The notes: generated by a model from the letters alone, not told the origin. Shown: positions 44,050 through 54,327, counted from the first letter of the stretch. The stretch: DNA of 64,000 nt from Natronoarchaeum mannanilyticum (GCF_039522665.1 NZ_BAAADV010000007.1:372001-436000), one strand, 5' to 3'. Program-made: numbers and translations.

Positions 44050-45345
44050 TTACTGCTGAGCGATGTCCAGCAGGGACGTCGCGGTCGCTTCGACGTCGTA
44101 GGGACCGGTGAAGTTCTCCGTGATGGCGCTTTTCATGTTCGTGAGCTGGTTCGGACTGACGGCCAGGCCGTGGGCCAGCGTCGGCGGCAGCTGGTCGGCG
44201 TTCTGGAAGTCGTCGATGGTCTCGGTGAGGTACGGCCCGAACTCGTCGGTGGGGACGTCCGTCCGCGTCGGGATCGACCCCTTCCGCGTGTTGAACAGCA
44301 CCTGGGCCTCCGTCCCGCCGACGTAGCGCATCCAGGTCTTGGTCGCCTCGGGCGACGGGTTGTTGCCCGGGTAGATGAACGAGTCGAGGTGGAACGTGTA
44401 CATCCCCTCGGTGCCGGGGAACGGAACGAAGCCCCAGTCCTCGTCGTAGGCGAGGTCGTTTCCGCGGTAGGCGCCGGCCGCCCAGTTGCCGTTGTGGATG
44501 AACGCGGCCTCGCCGTTCATGATCATCTCGTTGGCGCCCGTCAGCCCGATCTGCGAGGCGTCGTCCGAGATGTAGTTCGAGAGGATCGTGCTGGTCGTCT
44601 CCAGGGCGCTCCGCACGGCGTCGCCGCCGCCCTCGCCGTCGACGAACGTCATGTAGGAGTCGTACCCCTCCTGACCGAGCAGGACGACCCCGAACAGCTG
44701 GAGCGTCGTCCACGGCGCCTTCATCGCCTGGGCCATCGGCGTCGCGTCGGTCTCCGAGGCGACCGTGTCCATCGCGGTGATGAGGTCGTCGATGCTCGAC
44801 ATCGAGTCGGGATCGACGCCGGCGTCCTCGACGACGGAGGTGTTGTAGAACAGGCAGTTCAGTCGGTGGGAGCCGATCGGGACGGCCGCGTACTGATCGT
44901 TGTACTGGCAGGCCTCGACGGCCTCCTGGAGGTGCGAATCCGTGAAGCCCTCCTCCTCCCAGACGTCGGAGAGGTCGCCGAGCACGCCGTCGTACTTCTG
45001 GAGGTTGGCGCCGGGCCAGCCGGCGAAGCTGCTCGGCGGGTCGTTCTGACTCAGCCGATTGCTGACGACCGTGTTGAGGTTCGTGTTTCCACCGCCGCCG
45101 ATCGGGCGGAAGTCGGTGTCGACGTCCGAGTGAGCCTCCTTGAACCCCTCGGTCAGGGCGTTGATGGCTCGCTGGCCGTCGCCGCCGGTCCAGCCGTGGA
45201 GCACTTCCAGCGTGTTGCCGCCGCCACCGTTTCCGCCGTCGGTGACGTTACTCAGACAGCCGGCGAAGCCGACTGCGCCCGCGGCACCTGTCGCCTGCAG
45301 CATCCGACGACGCGTGAGCGTCGAGTCCGAGTCTTGTTCTCTCAT
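44050..45345 (-). CDS. Sugar ABC transporter binding lipoprotein (copy 1)
   Basis: 431 aa from the ATG at 45345 (MREQDSDSTL). A Tat signal (TRRRMLQATGAAGAVGFAGC) with a lipobox Cys anchors it outside the cell. Mature part: LEVLHGWTGGDGQRAINALTE, FAGWPGANLQKYDG, a standard CUT1 binding protein. A Gly-rich linker follows the Cys. It heads the transporter operon. Confidence 0.92.
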   Translation of the reverse strand: MREQDSDSTLTRRRMLQATGAAGAVGFAGCLSNVTDGGNGGGGNTLEVLHGWTGGDGQRAINALTEGFKEAHSDVDTDFRPIGGGGNTNLNTVVSNRLSQNDPPSSFAGWPGANLQKYDGVLGDLSDVWEEEGFTDSHLQEAVEACQYNDQYAAVPIGSHRLNCLFYNTSVVEDAGVDPDSMSSIDDLITAMDTVASETDATPMAQAMKAPWTTLQLFGVVLLGQEGYDSYMTFVDGEGGGDAVRSALETTSTILSNYISDDASQIGLTGANEMIMNGEAAFIHNGNWAAGAYRGNDLAYDEDWGFVPFPGTEGMYTFHLDSFIYPGNNPSPEATKTWMRYVGGTEAQVLFNTRKGSIPTRTDVPTDEFGPYLTETIDDFQNADQLPPTLAHGLAVSPNQLTNMKSAITENFTGPYDVEATATSLLDIAQQ

Positions 45346-45393
45346 GATTATTGTCTCTGATAGAGACTCACATGTACGATGAGCGTGACCGTA

Positions 45394-45403
45394 CTTAATA
45401 ATT
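45394..45403 (-). promoter_or_regulatory. TATA-like box of the sugar transporter operon
   Basis: On the minus strand TAATTATTAAG lies about 50 bp before the ATG at 45345, giving a short leader of about 25 nt. The rest of the gap 45346-45658 is AT-rich for this region and holds no gene. Confidence 0.45.
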
Positions 45404-45658
45404 ACTGAAGTTTTTCTACGGGAGTGAGTAAACGGCGACAAAAAGCAGAAAAGGTTGAAGTATAATCTCAGCATATATCTACACAACGGGGGCTGTGGGG
45501 GATTTTTACCCCGATAAAAGAACGAACCGTTCCAACCCGATCTAAACCAGCGATCGGCCAAATCCCGAGAGTGCCGGTAGTTTTTTATACTATGGCACGG
45601 AGGTCTGCGCGTCGGCCCCGGGCGCCCGTATAGTTGCGTCGACAGGAGGAAGTCGCCA

Positions 45659-46939
45659 CTACGTTCGTACCGCGTCGATCAGGCCCTGGACCGTCGCCTC
45701 CGCGTTGAACGGACCGCTGAAGTATTCTCGGAGGACGGTTTCCGCGTCCGAAACTCGCTCCGGATCGACGGCCAGTCCGCGGGCGAGCGACGGGACGTGA
45801 TGCTCGGCGTCGCGGAACGCGTCGACCGACCGAGCCGCGAACGGCTCGAACGTCTCGGTCGAGACGTCAACCCGCGTGGGCGTCGTCCCTCTGCGTGCGT
45901 TAAATCGCCGCTGACCCTCCCGCCCGGCGACGTATCCCAACCACGTCTCCGTCAGCGACGGTGAGGGGTTCCCGCCGTTCTCGTCGACTGGGTAGGCGAA
46001 CGCGTCGAGAACCATCGCGTACGTCCTCTCCGTACCGGGGAAGGGGACGACGTCCCAGTCCGTTCCGTACTCGAACCCCTCCGATCGGAGTTCGTCGGCC
46101 GCCCAGTCGCCCTGCTGGAGAAACGTCGCCCTACCGCGGACGAGTTCCTCCCTCGCGTCGAACTCGCCGAACGAGTCCGACTCCGACTGGATGTGGTTCG
46201 AGAGGATCCGCTCGGTCGTTTCGACGGCGCGCCGGACGGCCTCCTCGCCGCCGTCGCCCTCGAGGAACGCCGCGTACGCGTCGGCACCGGACTGCCCGAG
46301 TAACACGCTGGCGATCAACCGAAGCGTCGTCCGTGGTTCGTACATACCGTGTGCCATCGGCGTCGCGTCGGTCTCGGACGCGACCAGATCCAGCGCGTCC
46401 AGCAGGTCTGTGGGCGTCGACAGCGCGTCCGGATCAACCCCCGCCTCCTCGACGACGTCGACGCCGTAGAACAGACAGTTCGTCCGCTGGACGCTCAGCG
46501 GGACCGCGACGAGCCGGCCGTCGTACCGGCAGTGTTCCCGGACCGCGTCGACGTGTGCTTCGGACAGCGCGCCGTCCCGCAGCGCCTCGTCGCCGAGGTA
46601 GCCCTCGTAGCGGCCGAGCGCGCCACCGGCGCGCGTGGCGAAACTGCTCGGCGGATCGCCCTGTTCCAGCCGATTCCGAACGACCCACTCGAAGGTTTTG
46701 TTGCCCGCGATCGCGATCGGCCTGAAGTCCGTATCGACGTCCGGGTGAGCCGTCTCGAACCCGTCGGTGAGGGCGGTGACCGCCTCCTGTTCGGGGCCGC
46801 TGTTCCAGTTGTGGAGCACTTCCAGCTGGGGGTCCTCGGGCTCCGCCCCGAGACAGCCGGCGAATCCAGCGGCGGTCGCTCCTGCCGTTTCTAACAGACG
46901 GCGCCGCGTGAGCGCCGAGGCGGGGTAGCGGTCGGACAT
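45659..46939 (-). CDS. Binding lipoprotein (copy 2)
   Basis: 426 aa with a Tat/lipobox signal (TRRRLLETAGATAAGFAGC). It shares blocks with copy 1: LEVLHNWNSGPEQEAVTALTDGF, VPLSVQRTNCLFYGVDVVEEAGVDPD, ASETDATPMAHGM. No permease or ATPase gene accompanies it. Sugar specificity unknown; it probably uses the same transporter as copy 1. Confidence 0.88.
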   Translation of the reverse strand: MSDRYPASALTRRRLLETAGATAAGFAGCLGAEPEDPQLEVLHNWNSGPEQEAVTALTDGFETAHPDVDTDFRPIAIAGNKTFEWVVRNRLEQGDPPSSFATRAGGALGRYEGYLGDEALRDGALSEAHVDAVREHCRYDGRLVAVPLSVQRTNCLFYGVDVVEEAGVDPDALSTPTDLLDALDLVASETDATPMAHGMYEPRTTLRLIASVLLGQSGADAYAAFLEGDGGEEAVRRAVETTERILSNHIQSESDSFGEFDAREELVRGRATFLQQGDWAADELRSEGFEYGTDWDVVPFPGTERTYAMVLDAFAYPVDENGGNPSPSLTETWLGYVAGREGQRRFNARRGTTPTRVDVSTETFEPFAARSVDAFRDAEHHVPSLARGLAVDPERVSDAETVLREYFSGPFNAEATVQGLIDAVRT

Positions 46940-47059
46940 ACAGGGTCGCGATCTTTCGTATTTCTCCTCTACGCGCGGAAGTAAATAGATGGGCCCGCCG
47001 GCCGAGAGGCGATCGGGCTGCGGCGACGAAGTCTGGCGGTACGAGCTACCGCTTCGGCG

Positions 47060-48382
47060 TCATCCATTCCTCGTCACCTCGAGCAATCCCTCCGCGGTAG
47101 CGTCGACGTCGAACGGGCCGCTGAACTGTTCTTCGACGACCGACTCCATCGCCGACAACTGCTCGGGGGCGACGGCCAGACCGTGCGCGAGCGACGGCGG
47201 GCGACTGTCCGCGGTGCGAAACTCCTCGGTCAGTTCGGTCAGGAACTGATCGAACGGCGCCGTCGAGATGTCGGTTCGGGGCGGGACCGATCCCCTGCGC
47301 GCGTTGAACGACCGCTGGGACTCGGCGTCAGCGACGTGGCGAAGCCAGGCGTCGGTCGCCCGCGGCGAGGGATTTTCGCCGGCGCCGTCAACGGGAGCGA
47401 CGAACGAGTCGAGCGCGAGGCCGTACGTACCGTCGGTGCCGGGAAACGGGACGCTGCCCCAGTCAGCGCCGTAATCGAAGTCGTTGGCGCGGAGGTCGGT
47501 CGCGGTCCACGTCCCCTGCGGGAGAAACGCCGCCTCGTCGCTCGCGAGCGAGTCGTTGGCGATCGCCGGGTTCATCGACGCCGCGTCGTCGGTGACGTAG
47601 TTCGAGAGGATCTCGCCGGTCGTCTCCAGAGCGCTCCGCACGGCGCTACCGGCACCGCCGTCCTCGACGAACGTCACGTAGGCGTCGTTCCCGTCCTGAC
47701 CGAGCAGGACGTTCGCGAACAGCTGGAGCGTCGCCCAGGACCCCTTCATCGGGTGTGCCATCGGCGTCGCGTCGGTGGTCTCGGCGACCCGGTCGAGCGC
47801 GCCCATCAGCTCCGCAGGCGTCGACAACGCGTCCGGGTCGACGCCGGCCTCCTCGACCACGCGGACGCTGTAGAACAGGTGGTTCGTCCGGTACGCGCCG
47901 ACCGGAACCGCGAGCTGCTCGCCGTCGACCCGACAGAGGTTTCGAATCTCGGGCGGGGAGACGCTCGAAAGGTCGGCCTCTTTCCAAATCTCGTCCGCGG
48001 CGGCGCCGAGGTGTGCACGATACCGTTCGAGGTTGCCACCGGCCCGACACGCGAAACTGCTCGGCGGGGCGTCGGCGTCCAGCCGATCCCCGATGCGCTC
48101 GCGGTACGGCGTATCACCCGAGTTTGCAAAGAAATCCGTCACGATGTCCGGATTCGCGTCCTCGAACGCCGCGGTGAGCGTCTCCATCGCGGAGTGTTCG
48201 GCCGGAGCGATCCAGGGATGGAGGACCTCCAGTTCGGGGCCGTCCGGTTCGGCGTCGCCGTCGTCGCCATCGGAGTCTCCGTCGTTGCCGAGACAGCCGG
48301 CGAATCCGAGCGCGGCGGCTGCGCCGCCTGCACGGACCAGTCGGCGGCGCGAAAGTTTCGGATCGTATCCGAAGGAACTCAC
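47060..48382 (-). CDS. Binding lipoprotein (copy 3)
   Basis: 440 aa from the GTG at 48382 (SSFGYDPKLSRRRLVRAG); a TTG 42 nt upstream is possible. Tat/lipobox signal with Cys in GFAGC, then an Asp-rich linker. Mature part LEVLHPWIAPAEHSAMETLTAAFE. Third paralogue in a row, diverging from fumC. Confidence 0.87.
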   Translation of the reverse strand: MSSFGYDPKLSRRRLVRAGGAAAALGFAGCLGNDGDSDGDDGDAEPDGPELEVLHPWIAPAEHSAMETLTAAFEDANPDIVTDFFANSGDTPYRERIGDRLDADAPPSSFACRAGGNLERYRAHLGAAADEIWKEADLSSVSPPEIRNLCRVDGEQLAVPVGAYRTNHLFYSVRVVEEAGVDPDALSTPAELMGALDRVAETTDATPMAHPMKGSWATLQLFANVLLGQDGNDAYVTFVEDGGAGSAVRSALETTGEILSNYVTDDAASMNPAIANDSLASDEAAFLPQGTWTATDLRANDFDYGADWGSVPFPGTDGTYGLALDSFVAPVDGAGENPSPRATDAWLRHVADAESQRSFNARRGSVPPRTDISTAPFDQFLTELTEEFRTADSRPPSLAHGLAVAPEQLSAMESVVEEQFSGPFDVDATAEGLLEVTRNG

Positions 48383-48510
48383 GGGAACGACCTCGTTCGT
48401 TTCGTTTTGAGGGCCCGGAATCAAATAATCGGGGGGAATCGGTACGGCGAGTCGCAGCCGTCGCCGTCGTTTCGGTGGCTTTTACTCCCACTGCGACCGT
48501 CTCACACGGT

Positions 48511-49917
48511 ATGACGGAGGACTACCGAACGGAGCGGGACAGCCTCGGCGAGATGCAGGTGCCGTCCGACGCGTACTGGGGCGCACAGACCCAGCGCGCC
48601 GTCGAGAACTTCCCGATCAGCGGGTTGACGTTCGGGCGCCGCTACGTGCGCGCGCTCGGGATCGTCAAGAAGGCCGCGGCGCGGGCGAACCGCGATCTCG
48701 ACCTGATCCCCGAGGACAAGGCCGACGCCATCGTCGAGGCCGCCGACGAAGTGATCGCCGGCGAGCACGACGACCAGTTCCCGGTCGACGTGTTCCAGAC
48801 CGGCAGCGGCACCTCGACGAACATGAACGCCAACGAGGTGATCGGCAACCGCGCGACCGAGATCTACGGCGGCGAGGTCGGCACGCGCGAGGTCCACCCG
48901 AACGACCACGTCAACTTCGGCCAGTCGAGCAACGACGTGATCCCGACCGCGATGCACGTCGCCGCGCTCGAAGCCGTCGAGAAGGATCTGCTGCCCGCAC
49001 TGGAGACGCTCGGCGACGCGCTCGGCGAGAAGGAAGCCGAGTTCGACGGCGTCGTCAAGACCGGTCGCACGCACCTGCAGGACGCCACGCCGGTCCGGCT
49101 CGGCCAGGAGTTCGGCGGCTACCGCACGCAGGTCGAGAAGGGCGTCGAGCGCGTCGAGTCGGTCACCGACCACCTCGCCGAGCTCGCGCTCGGCGGCACC
49201 GCGGTCGGCACCGGGCTCAACACCCACGAGGAGTTCCCGGAGCGCGCCGCCGAGTACATCAGCGAGGAGACCGGCCTCGAGTTCCGAGAGGCCGACAACC
49301 ACTTCGAGGCACAGGCCGCCCACGACGCGATGAACGAAGCCCACGGCGCCCTGGAGACGGTCGCCGGCTCGCTCAACAAGATCGCCAACGACCTGCGCCT
49401 GCTGGCCTCCGGCCCGCGCAACGGCCTCGGCGAGCTCGAACAGCCCGAGAATCAGCCCGGCTCGTCGATCATGCCCGGCAAGATCAACCCCGTCGTCGCC
49501 GAGGCGGTCAACCAGGTCCACAAGCAGGTCGTCGGCAACGACGCCGCGGTCTCGGCGGGCGCCGCCGAGGGCCAGATCGACCTCAACCTGTACAAGCCCG
49601 TGCTCGCGTACAACTTCCTGCAGTCCGCCGAGCTGCTCGCCAACGGCGGCGAGGCGTTCGCCGAGAAGTTCGTCGCGCCGCTGGAGGCCAACGAGGCCCA
49701 CTGCGAGGAGCAGGTCGAACAGAGCATGGCGCTGGCGACGGCGCTCAACCCCGCGATCGGCTACGACAAGGCCAGCAAGGTCGCCAAGAAGGCGCTCGCG
49801 GAGGGCAAGACCGTGCGCGAGGTCGTCGTCGACGAGGGATACCTCGACGAGGAGGAGGCCGACGAGGTGCTCGATCCCGAGACGATGACCCACCGGGGGA
49901 TCCTCGGGCAGGACTGA
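48511..49917 (+). CDS. fumC: Fumarate hydratase, class II
   Basis: 468 aa from the ATG at 48511. Signature GSSIMPGKINP near residue 320; also QTGSGTSTNMNANEV and TGRTHLQDATP. Catalyses fumarate to malate in the citric acid cycle. Length and motifs are those of FumC rather than aspartase, the main alternative. Confidence 0.95.
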   Translation: MTEDYRTERDSLGEMQVPSDAYWGAQTQRAVENFPISGLTFGRRYVRALGIVKKAAARANRDLDLIPEDKADAIVEAADEVIAGEHDDQFPVDVFQTGSGTSTNMNANEVIGNRATEIYGGEVGTREVHPNDHVNFGQSSNDVIPTAMHVAALEAVEKDLLPALETLGDALGEKEAEFDGVVKTGRTHLQDATPVRLGQEFGGYRTQVEKGVERVESVTDHLAELALGGTAVGTGLNTHEEFPERAAEYISEETGLEFREADNHFEAQAAHDAMNEAHGALETVAGSLNKIANDLRLLASGPRNGLGELEQPENQPGSSIMPGKINPVVAEAVNQVHKQVVGNDAAVSAGAAEGQIDLNLYKPVLAYNFLQSAELLANGGEAFAEKFVAPLEANEAHCEEQVEQSMALATALNPAIGYDKASKVAKKALAEGKTVREVVVDEGYLDEEEADEVLDPETMTHRGILGQD

Positions 49918-50144
49918 CCTGCCCCTACCCGCGGCGGGCGGACAGGCCGCTCGGATCGTCGTCCGTTCGCGTGACACTTCGCGTACGATCGCGTAGGTTT
50001 TGCAATTGTTGCCGGTAGATTCGGCTTCCCGGATCGCGGCCTCGCAGTCTTGCGATTTCGTTCGTCGAATTTCGATGCGTCAACGCCTTTCACGGGCGAA
50101 AACGATCCGGGGCAGTTTTGAGTGATGAGTGAGAGCGACTAGAC

Positions 50145-50381
50145 ATGCACACCTGTCGCCTCTGTAACCGCAGCTTCTCGACGGAGCTCCAGCTCGAACT
50201 GCACCGGGACACCTGCGGTGAAGACGAGCTGCTGTGCGGGGAGTGCGGCGAGCAGTTCAGCGAGGCCGCCGCGACGCGGGACGGCTGGCACTACAGCTGC
50301 CCCAACGACGACTGCGACGGCGGAGGGCTCAAAGAGGACCTGTATCGGGTATCCGACGCGCGACTGGCCGAGCAGCGGTAG
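50145..50381 (+). CDS. Small zinc-finger protein (HVO_2901-like)
   Basis: 78 aa. CRLC...LHRDTC (C2HC-type finger), then CGEC and CPNDDC. MHTCRLCNRSFSTELQLELH is as in a known haloarchaeal zinc-finger family. Function not known. It precedes gatE by 105 bp. Confidence 0.75.
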   Translation: MHTCRLCNRSFSTELQLELHRDTCGEDELLCGECGEQFSEAAATRDGWHYSCPNDDCDGGGLKEDLYRVSDARLAEQR

Positions 50382-50486
50382 TCGGGACGCCGCGGCCGCG
50401 AAGGTGGGGCGGGACGCGGGGCGGGGCCGCCCGGAGCGGTCGCGCTTTGGACGGTTTTTTATCGCTCGCCGCCAGAGAGTCCGACA

Positions 50487-52355
50487 ATGACCGACTACGA
50501 CTACGAGGAGCTGGGGCTCGTGGCCGGCCTGGAGATCCACCAGCAGCTCGACACCGAGGCGAAGCTGTTCTGCGGCTGTCCGACCGACCTCCGCGAACCG
50601 GAGGACGCCGAGCGGAGCTTCACGCGCTATCTCCACCCCACGAAGTCGGAGCTCGGCGAGATCGACGACGCAGCCTTAGAGGAGAGTCAGGTCGACCGCG
50701 AGTTCGAGTACCTCGCGTACGATACGACCTGCCTCGTCGAGGAGGACGACGAGCCGCCCCACCGGCTCGACGACGAGGCTCTGGAGGTCTCGCTGGAGAT
50801 CGCGCAGCTGCTGGACATGACGCCGGTCGATCAGGCCCACGTCATGCGCAAGATCGTCGTCGACGGCTCGAACACGACGGGGTTCCAGCGCACGACGAAG
50901 CTCGCCGCCGACGGCGAGATCAGTACGGAGGAGGGGCCGGTCGGCATCGAGGACCTGATGCTCGAGGAGGAGAGCGCCCAGCGCGTCGAAGAAACCGACG
51001 AGGGCGTGCGCTTTAGCCTCGACCGGCTCGGCATCCCGCTGGTCGAGATCGGCACGAAGCCCGACATACGGACGCCCCAGCAGGCCCGCGACGCCGCCGA
51101 GCGCATCGGGATGCTGCTGCGCTCGACCGGACAGGTAAAACGCGGGCTTGGCACGATCCGCCAGGACGTCAACATCTCGATCGCCGACGGCGCCCGCGTC
51201 GAGCTGAAGGGCGTCCAGAGCCTCGACGACATCGACGACATCGTCCGCAACGAAGCCCAGCGGCAGGTCGAACTACTGGAGATCAAAGAGGAACTGGAGG
51301 CCCGCGACGCCGAAGTCGGCGACGTGCAGGACGTCTCCGACGTGTTCGCCGACACCGACAGCGGCGTCATCCGGGGCGCGCTCGACTCGGGCGGCAAGGT
51401 CACCGCGGTCCCGCTGTACGGCTTCGACGGCCTCGTGGGCGCGGAAATCCAGCCCGACCGCCGACTGGGCACCGAGCTCTCCGATCACGCCAAGCGCCAC
51501 GGCGCCGGCGGCATCTTCCACACCGACGAGCTGCCGGCCTACGGCGTCACCGACGAGGAGGTCGCCGCGCTGCGCGACGCCGTCGGCGCGGGCACCGAGG
51601 ACGCGGTCGCCATCGTCGCGGCGAGCGAGGAGGTCGCGGAGAACGCGATCGAGGCCGCCGCCGAGCGCGCCGAGACGGCCCTCGACGGCGTCCCGGAGGA
51701 GACCCGCGGCGCGAACGAGGACGGCACCTCCGAGTACCTGCGCCCGCTGCCCGGCGCCGCGCGGATGTACCCCGAGACTGACGTCCCTCCGGTCGAGCCC
51801 GACGTCGAAGCCGTCGAGGAGCCGGAACTGCTCACCGAGAAGGTCGAGCGCTACCAGGACGAGTACGGCCTCGGTTCGGGCCTGGCCGAGCAAGTAGCGT
51901 ACGGGCGTCGGATGCCGCTGTTCGAGAGCCTGGTCGGGGAGGGCGTCGACGCCACGCTCGCCGCCCAGACGCTGGAATCGACGCTGACCGCGCTGCGTCG
52001 CGACGACGTGCCCGTCGAGAATCTCACCGACGAGCACCTGCGCGGCGCGATCGTCCTCGTCGACGAGGGCGAGGTGCCCAACGAGGGGATGGAGGACCTA
52101 CTGACTGCGCTGGCGGAGAGCCCCGATCTCAGCGCCGAGGAGGCCGTCGAGCGCGAGAACCTCGGCGGCGCGGACGAGAGCGAAGTGCGCGAAGCCGTCG
52201 TCGAGGTCGTCGAACGCAACGAGTCGCAGGTCGCCGAGGAGGGGATGGGCGCGTTCTCGGGCCTGATGGGCGAGTGCATGGGCGCGCTGCGCGGCAAGGC
52301 CGACGGCGACCTCGTGAGCGAACTGCTCCGCGAGGAGATCCAGAAGCGCGCCTGA
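50487..52355 (+). CDS. gatE: Glu-tRNA(Gln) amidotransferase subunit E
   Basis: 622 aa. GatB/E core: GLEIHQQLDTEAKLFCGCP, then IPLVEIGTKPDI, RQDVNISIADGARVELKGVQ. A GAD insertion domain (GGKVTAVPLYGFDGLVG, GAGGIFHTDELPAYG) distinguishes GatE from GatB. The C-terminal YqeY-like domain follows. With GatD it converts Glu-tRNA(Gln) to Gln-tRNA(Gln). GatD is not in the window. Confidence 0.95.
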   Translation: MTDYDYEELGLVAGLEIHQQLDTEAKLFCGCPTDLREPEDAERSFTRYLHPTKSELGEIDDAALEESQVDREFEYLAYDTTCLVEEDDEPPHRLDDEALEVSLEIAQLLDMTPVDQAHVMRKIVVDGSNTTGFQRTTKLAADGEISTEEGPVGIEDLMLEEESAQRVEETDEGVRFSLDRLGIPLVEIGTKPDIRTPQQARDAAERIGMLLRSTGQVKRGLGTIRQDVNISIADGARVELKGVQSLDDIDDIVRNEAQRQVELLEIKEELEARDAEVGDVQDVSDVFADTDSGVIRGALDSGGKVTAVPLYGFDGLVGAEIQPDRRLGTELSDHAKRHGAGGIFHTDELPAYGVTDEEVAALRDAVGAGTEDAVAIVAASEEVAENAIEAAAERAETALDGVPEETRGANEDGTSEYLRPLPGAARMYPETDVPPVEPDVEAVEEPELLTEKVERYQDEYGLGSGLAEQVAYGRRMPLFESLVGEGVDATLAAQTLESTLTALRRDDVPVENLTDEHLRGAIVLVDEGEVPNEGMEDLLTALAESPDLSAEEAVERENLGGADESEVREAVVEVVERNESQVAEEGMGAFSGLMGECMGALRGKADGDLVSELLREEIQKRA

Positions 52356-52515
52356 GATCTGCGTCCCGAAGTCGTCGTTTCGCCGTCATCTGATTTTAGA
52401 TGAGTTTAGCTACCGCATACCGAACAGAAGCGTTCGGCAACCACTCGGCAACGGATTGGTTTCCAATCGTAGCGAGCGTATACTAAGGGGCATCTATCCC
52501 GACGGTTCGATCGTC

Positions 52516-52794
52516 ATGGGGAGCAAACGATACCTCTCGCCGCGGGAGATCCTGGGGGATCGCCGCCGCGACCGCCATCTGACGGCCGCCGAGATACTGA
52601 GCGACGAACTGGACGACGAACCGGACACCGCGACCGCGCGGCCCGGCACTTCCGAGCGAGAATCGGCACGCTCGAAAACTGGACGCGAGCCGGCCGAACG
52701 GGCCGGTCGCGACGCACCCACCGATCGACGCGCGACGCCGGGCGCCGACTGGCAGTGGCTCGACGATGAGCGCGTCGAGTCGCGCGACGACTAG
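52516..52794 (+). CDS. Small hypothetical protein
   Basis: 92 aa from the ATG at 52516, 30 bp after a TATA-like TATACTA, so probably leaderless. KRYLSPREILGDRRRDRHLTAAEILSDEL contains two similar xxEIL repeats. The rest is charged and disordered. The end overlaps the convergent methyltransferase by 4 nt. Confidence 0.5.
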   Translation: MGSKRYLSPREILGDRRRDRHLTAAEILSDELDDEPDTATARPGTSERESARSKTGREPAERAGRDAPTDRRATPGADWQWLDDERVESRDD

Positions 52795-53672
52795 TTTTCC
52801 GCGTCCGACGCCGCCGCGTCCGCGGCGCCGTCCTTCGCGTCGGCATTTTTCGCAGCGGCGTCGTCGGCGTCGCCGTAAAAGTTCAGGTGCGCGCTCGCGC
52901 GTCGGAAGATGCCCAGCAGCGTCCGGGCCTCGCGGTCGGTCGGGTGGGCGCGCCCGACGAGCCGCCGGAACAGCCGCCCGGTCTTCGCGCGCTTCTCGAC
53001 GGGATGGTCGATCGCTTCGAGGAACTCGCCGAACTGGTCGTTGAGGCGCTCGACGATCGGCTCGTCGGCACGTTCGAGTTCGACGTCCGGGAGCTGATTC
53101 TCATCGAGCGCCAGGTTTCGCAGCTCGTACAGCGTGATCGTCGCCGCCTGCCCGAGGTTGAGCGAGGGGTACTCCTCGCTGGCCGGGATCGCGCAGATTT
53201 CGTCGAGCTGGGCGAGCTCCTCGTTGGTCAGCCCGACGTCCTCGCGGCCGAACACCAGGCAGGTCGGCGCGTCGACGGTCGCGAGCCGCTCGGAGAGCTC
53301 GGCGGGCGTCGAGAACGGGAACCGGACGTGCTTGCGCGAGTCCTCGTTGGTCGTCGCCGTCAGCGCGACGGTGTGGTAGTTTGCCGCGAGGTGATCGAGC
53401 GTCACCTCGTCGGCGTTCGGCAGGATGTCCTCGCGGGCCTGGCCGGCGAAGCCGTAGGCCTCGCTGTCGCGGCTCAGGTCCGGCGGGTCGACCAGCTTCA
53501 GGTCCTCGAAGCCGAAGTTCTTCATCGCCCGCGCGATGGTGCCGACGTTGCCCGACGTCTGGGCGTCGACGACGGCGACGGCCGGCGGGCTCCGTCCTCC
53601 CGACTCCGGGGCCTCGGAATCGTCGGCGTCGGTCGATCCGTCCTGCGATCCCGGTTCGGACCCCTCAGTCAT
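52791..53672 (-). CDS. SPOUT RNA methyltransferase (TrmJ-like)
   Basis: 293 aa. SPOUT knot motifs: AVVDAQTSGNVGTIARAMKN, CLVFGREDVGLTNEEL, SLNLGQAATITLYEL. Probably 2'-O-methylates a tRNA (position 32) or rRNA ribose. The N-terminus and C-terminus are acidic and disordered. The start overlaps the upstream gene by 8 nt. Confidence 0.85.
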   Translation of the reverse strand: MTEGSEPGSQDGSTDADDSEAPESGGRSPPAVAVVDAQTSGNVGTIARAMKNFGFEDLKLVDPPDLSRDSEAYGFAGQAREDILPNADEVTLDHLAANYHTVALTATTNEDSRKHVRFPFSTPAELSERLATVDAPTCLVFGREDVGLTNEELAQLDEICAIPASEEYPSLNLGQAATITLYELRNLALDENQLPDVELERADEPIVERLNDQFGEFLEAIDHPVEKRAKTGRLFRRLVGRAHPTDREARTLLGIFRRASAHLNFYGDADDAAAKNADAKDGAADAAASDAEN

Positions 53673-54198
53673 CGCTGCCCGGGTACTCCTGGGAGAGGTC
53701 GAGCTCCTCGTCGCGCATCGACTTCCGCTCGGTCGCCTCCCACTGCTCGCGACGGGCTTCGTCGTCGACCTCCGGCGGCTCCGGCAGGTCCTCGGGCTCG
53801 GTTTCGACGTGCTGGATCCCCTCGTAGCCCTCCGGCGCGCGCCCGCCCTCGAGGAACCACTCGTGGAAGGCGTCGCGGAACTCGTCGTCGCCCGCGTACC
53901 GGTCGCCGCCCTCCTCGCGGAACCAGTAGATGAGGTCGTCCTCGTGGTCGCCACAGACCACGACCTCCGCGACGGGCTCGCCGTACACCGCCTCGGCGGG
54001 GGCACACTCCGCGATGTTCTCGTCGCCGTGGATCAGCCAGCAGGCGTCGCAGACCGAGTCCGCGATGTCGGACAGCCGGACCAGTCGCTTCCTGGTGTCC
54101 TCCGAGAGCTCTTCGAGGGGCCGCAGCTCGTCGTCCTCGGTGAAGACCTCCTCCTCGTCGAAGCGCCACCCGCGGAGGCCGATGCTGATCTTGCTCAT
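53665..54198 (-). CDS. Conserved haloarchaeal hypothetical protein
   Basis: 177 aa from the ATG at 54198. MSKISIGLRGWRFDEEEVF, then CDACWLIHGDE and CGDHEDDLI, a possible metal site. Coupled to the methyltransferase downstream (8-nt overlap), so perhaps works with it. No known family named with confidence. Confidence 0.65.
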   Translation of the reverse strand: MSKISIGLRGWRFDEEEVFTEDDELRPLEELSEDTRKRLVRLSDIADSVCDACWLIHGDENIAECAPAEAVYGEPVAEVVVCGDHEDDLIYWFREEGGDRYAGDDEFRDAFHEWFLEGGRAPEGYEGIQHVETEPEDLPEPPEVDDEARREQWEATERKSMRDEELDLSQEYPGSDD

Positions 54199-54327
54199 GT
54201 CGCGACGTATCCGCCCCACGAGTAAAAAGAGCGCGTCTGGCGCCGACGGCGCGGGTCAGCGCGCGTCGGCGCGCGCCGCCGGTGGGGTCCGCACTCCGAC
54301 GCTGCGGTCCGCACCGCGGCGCCGCGA

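Noticed and set aside
50487-52355. GatB instead of GatE
   Set aside because: A GAD insertion domain and a 622-aa length fit GatE; GatB is shorter and lacks the insertion.
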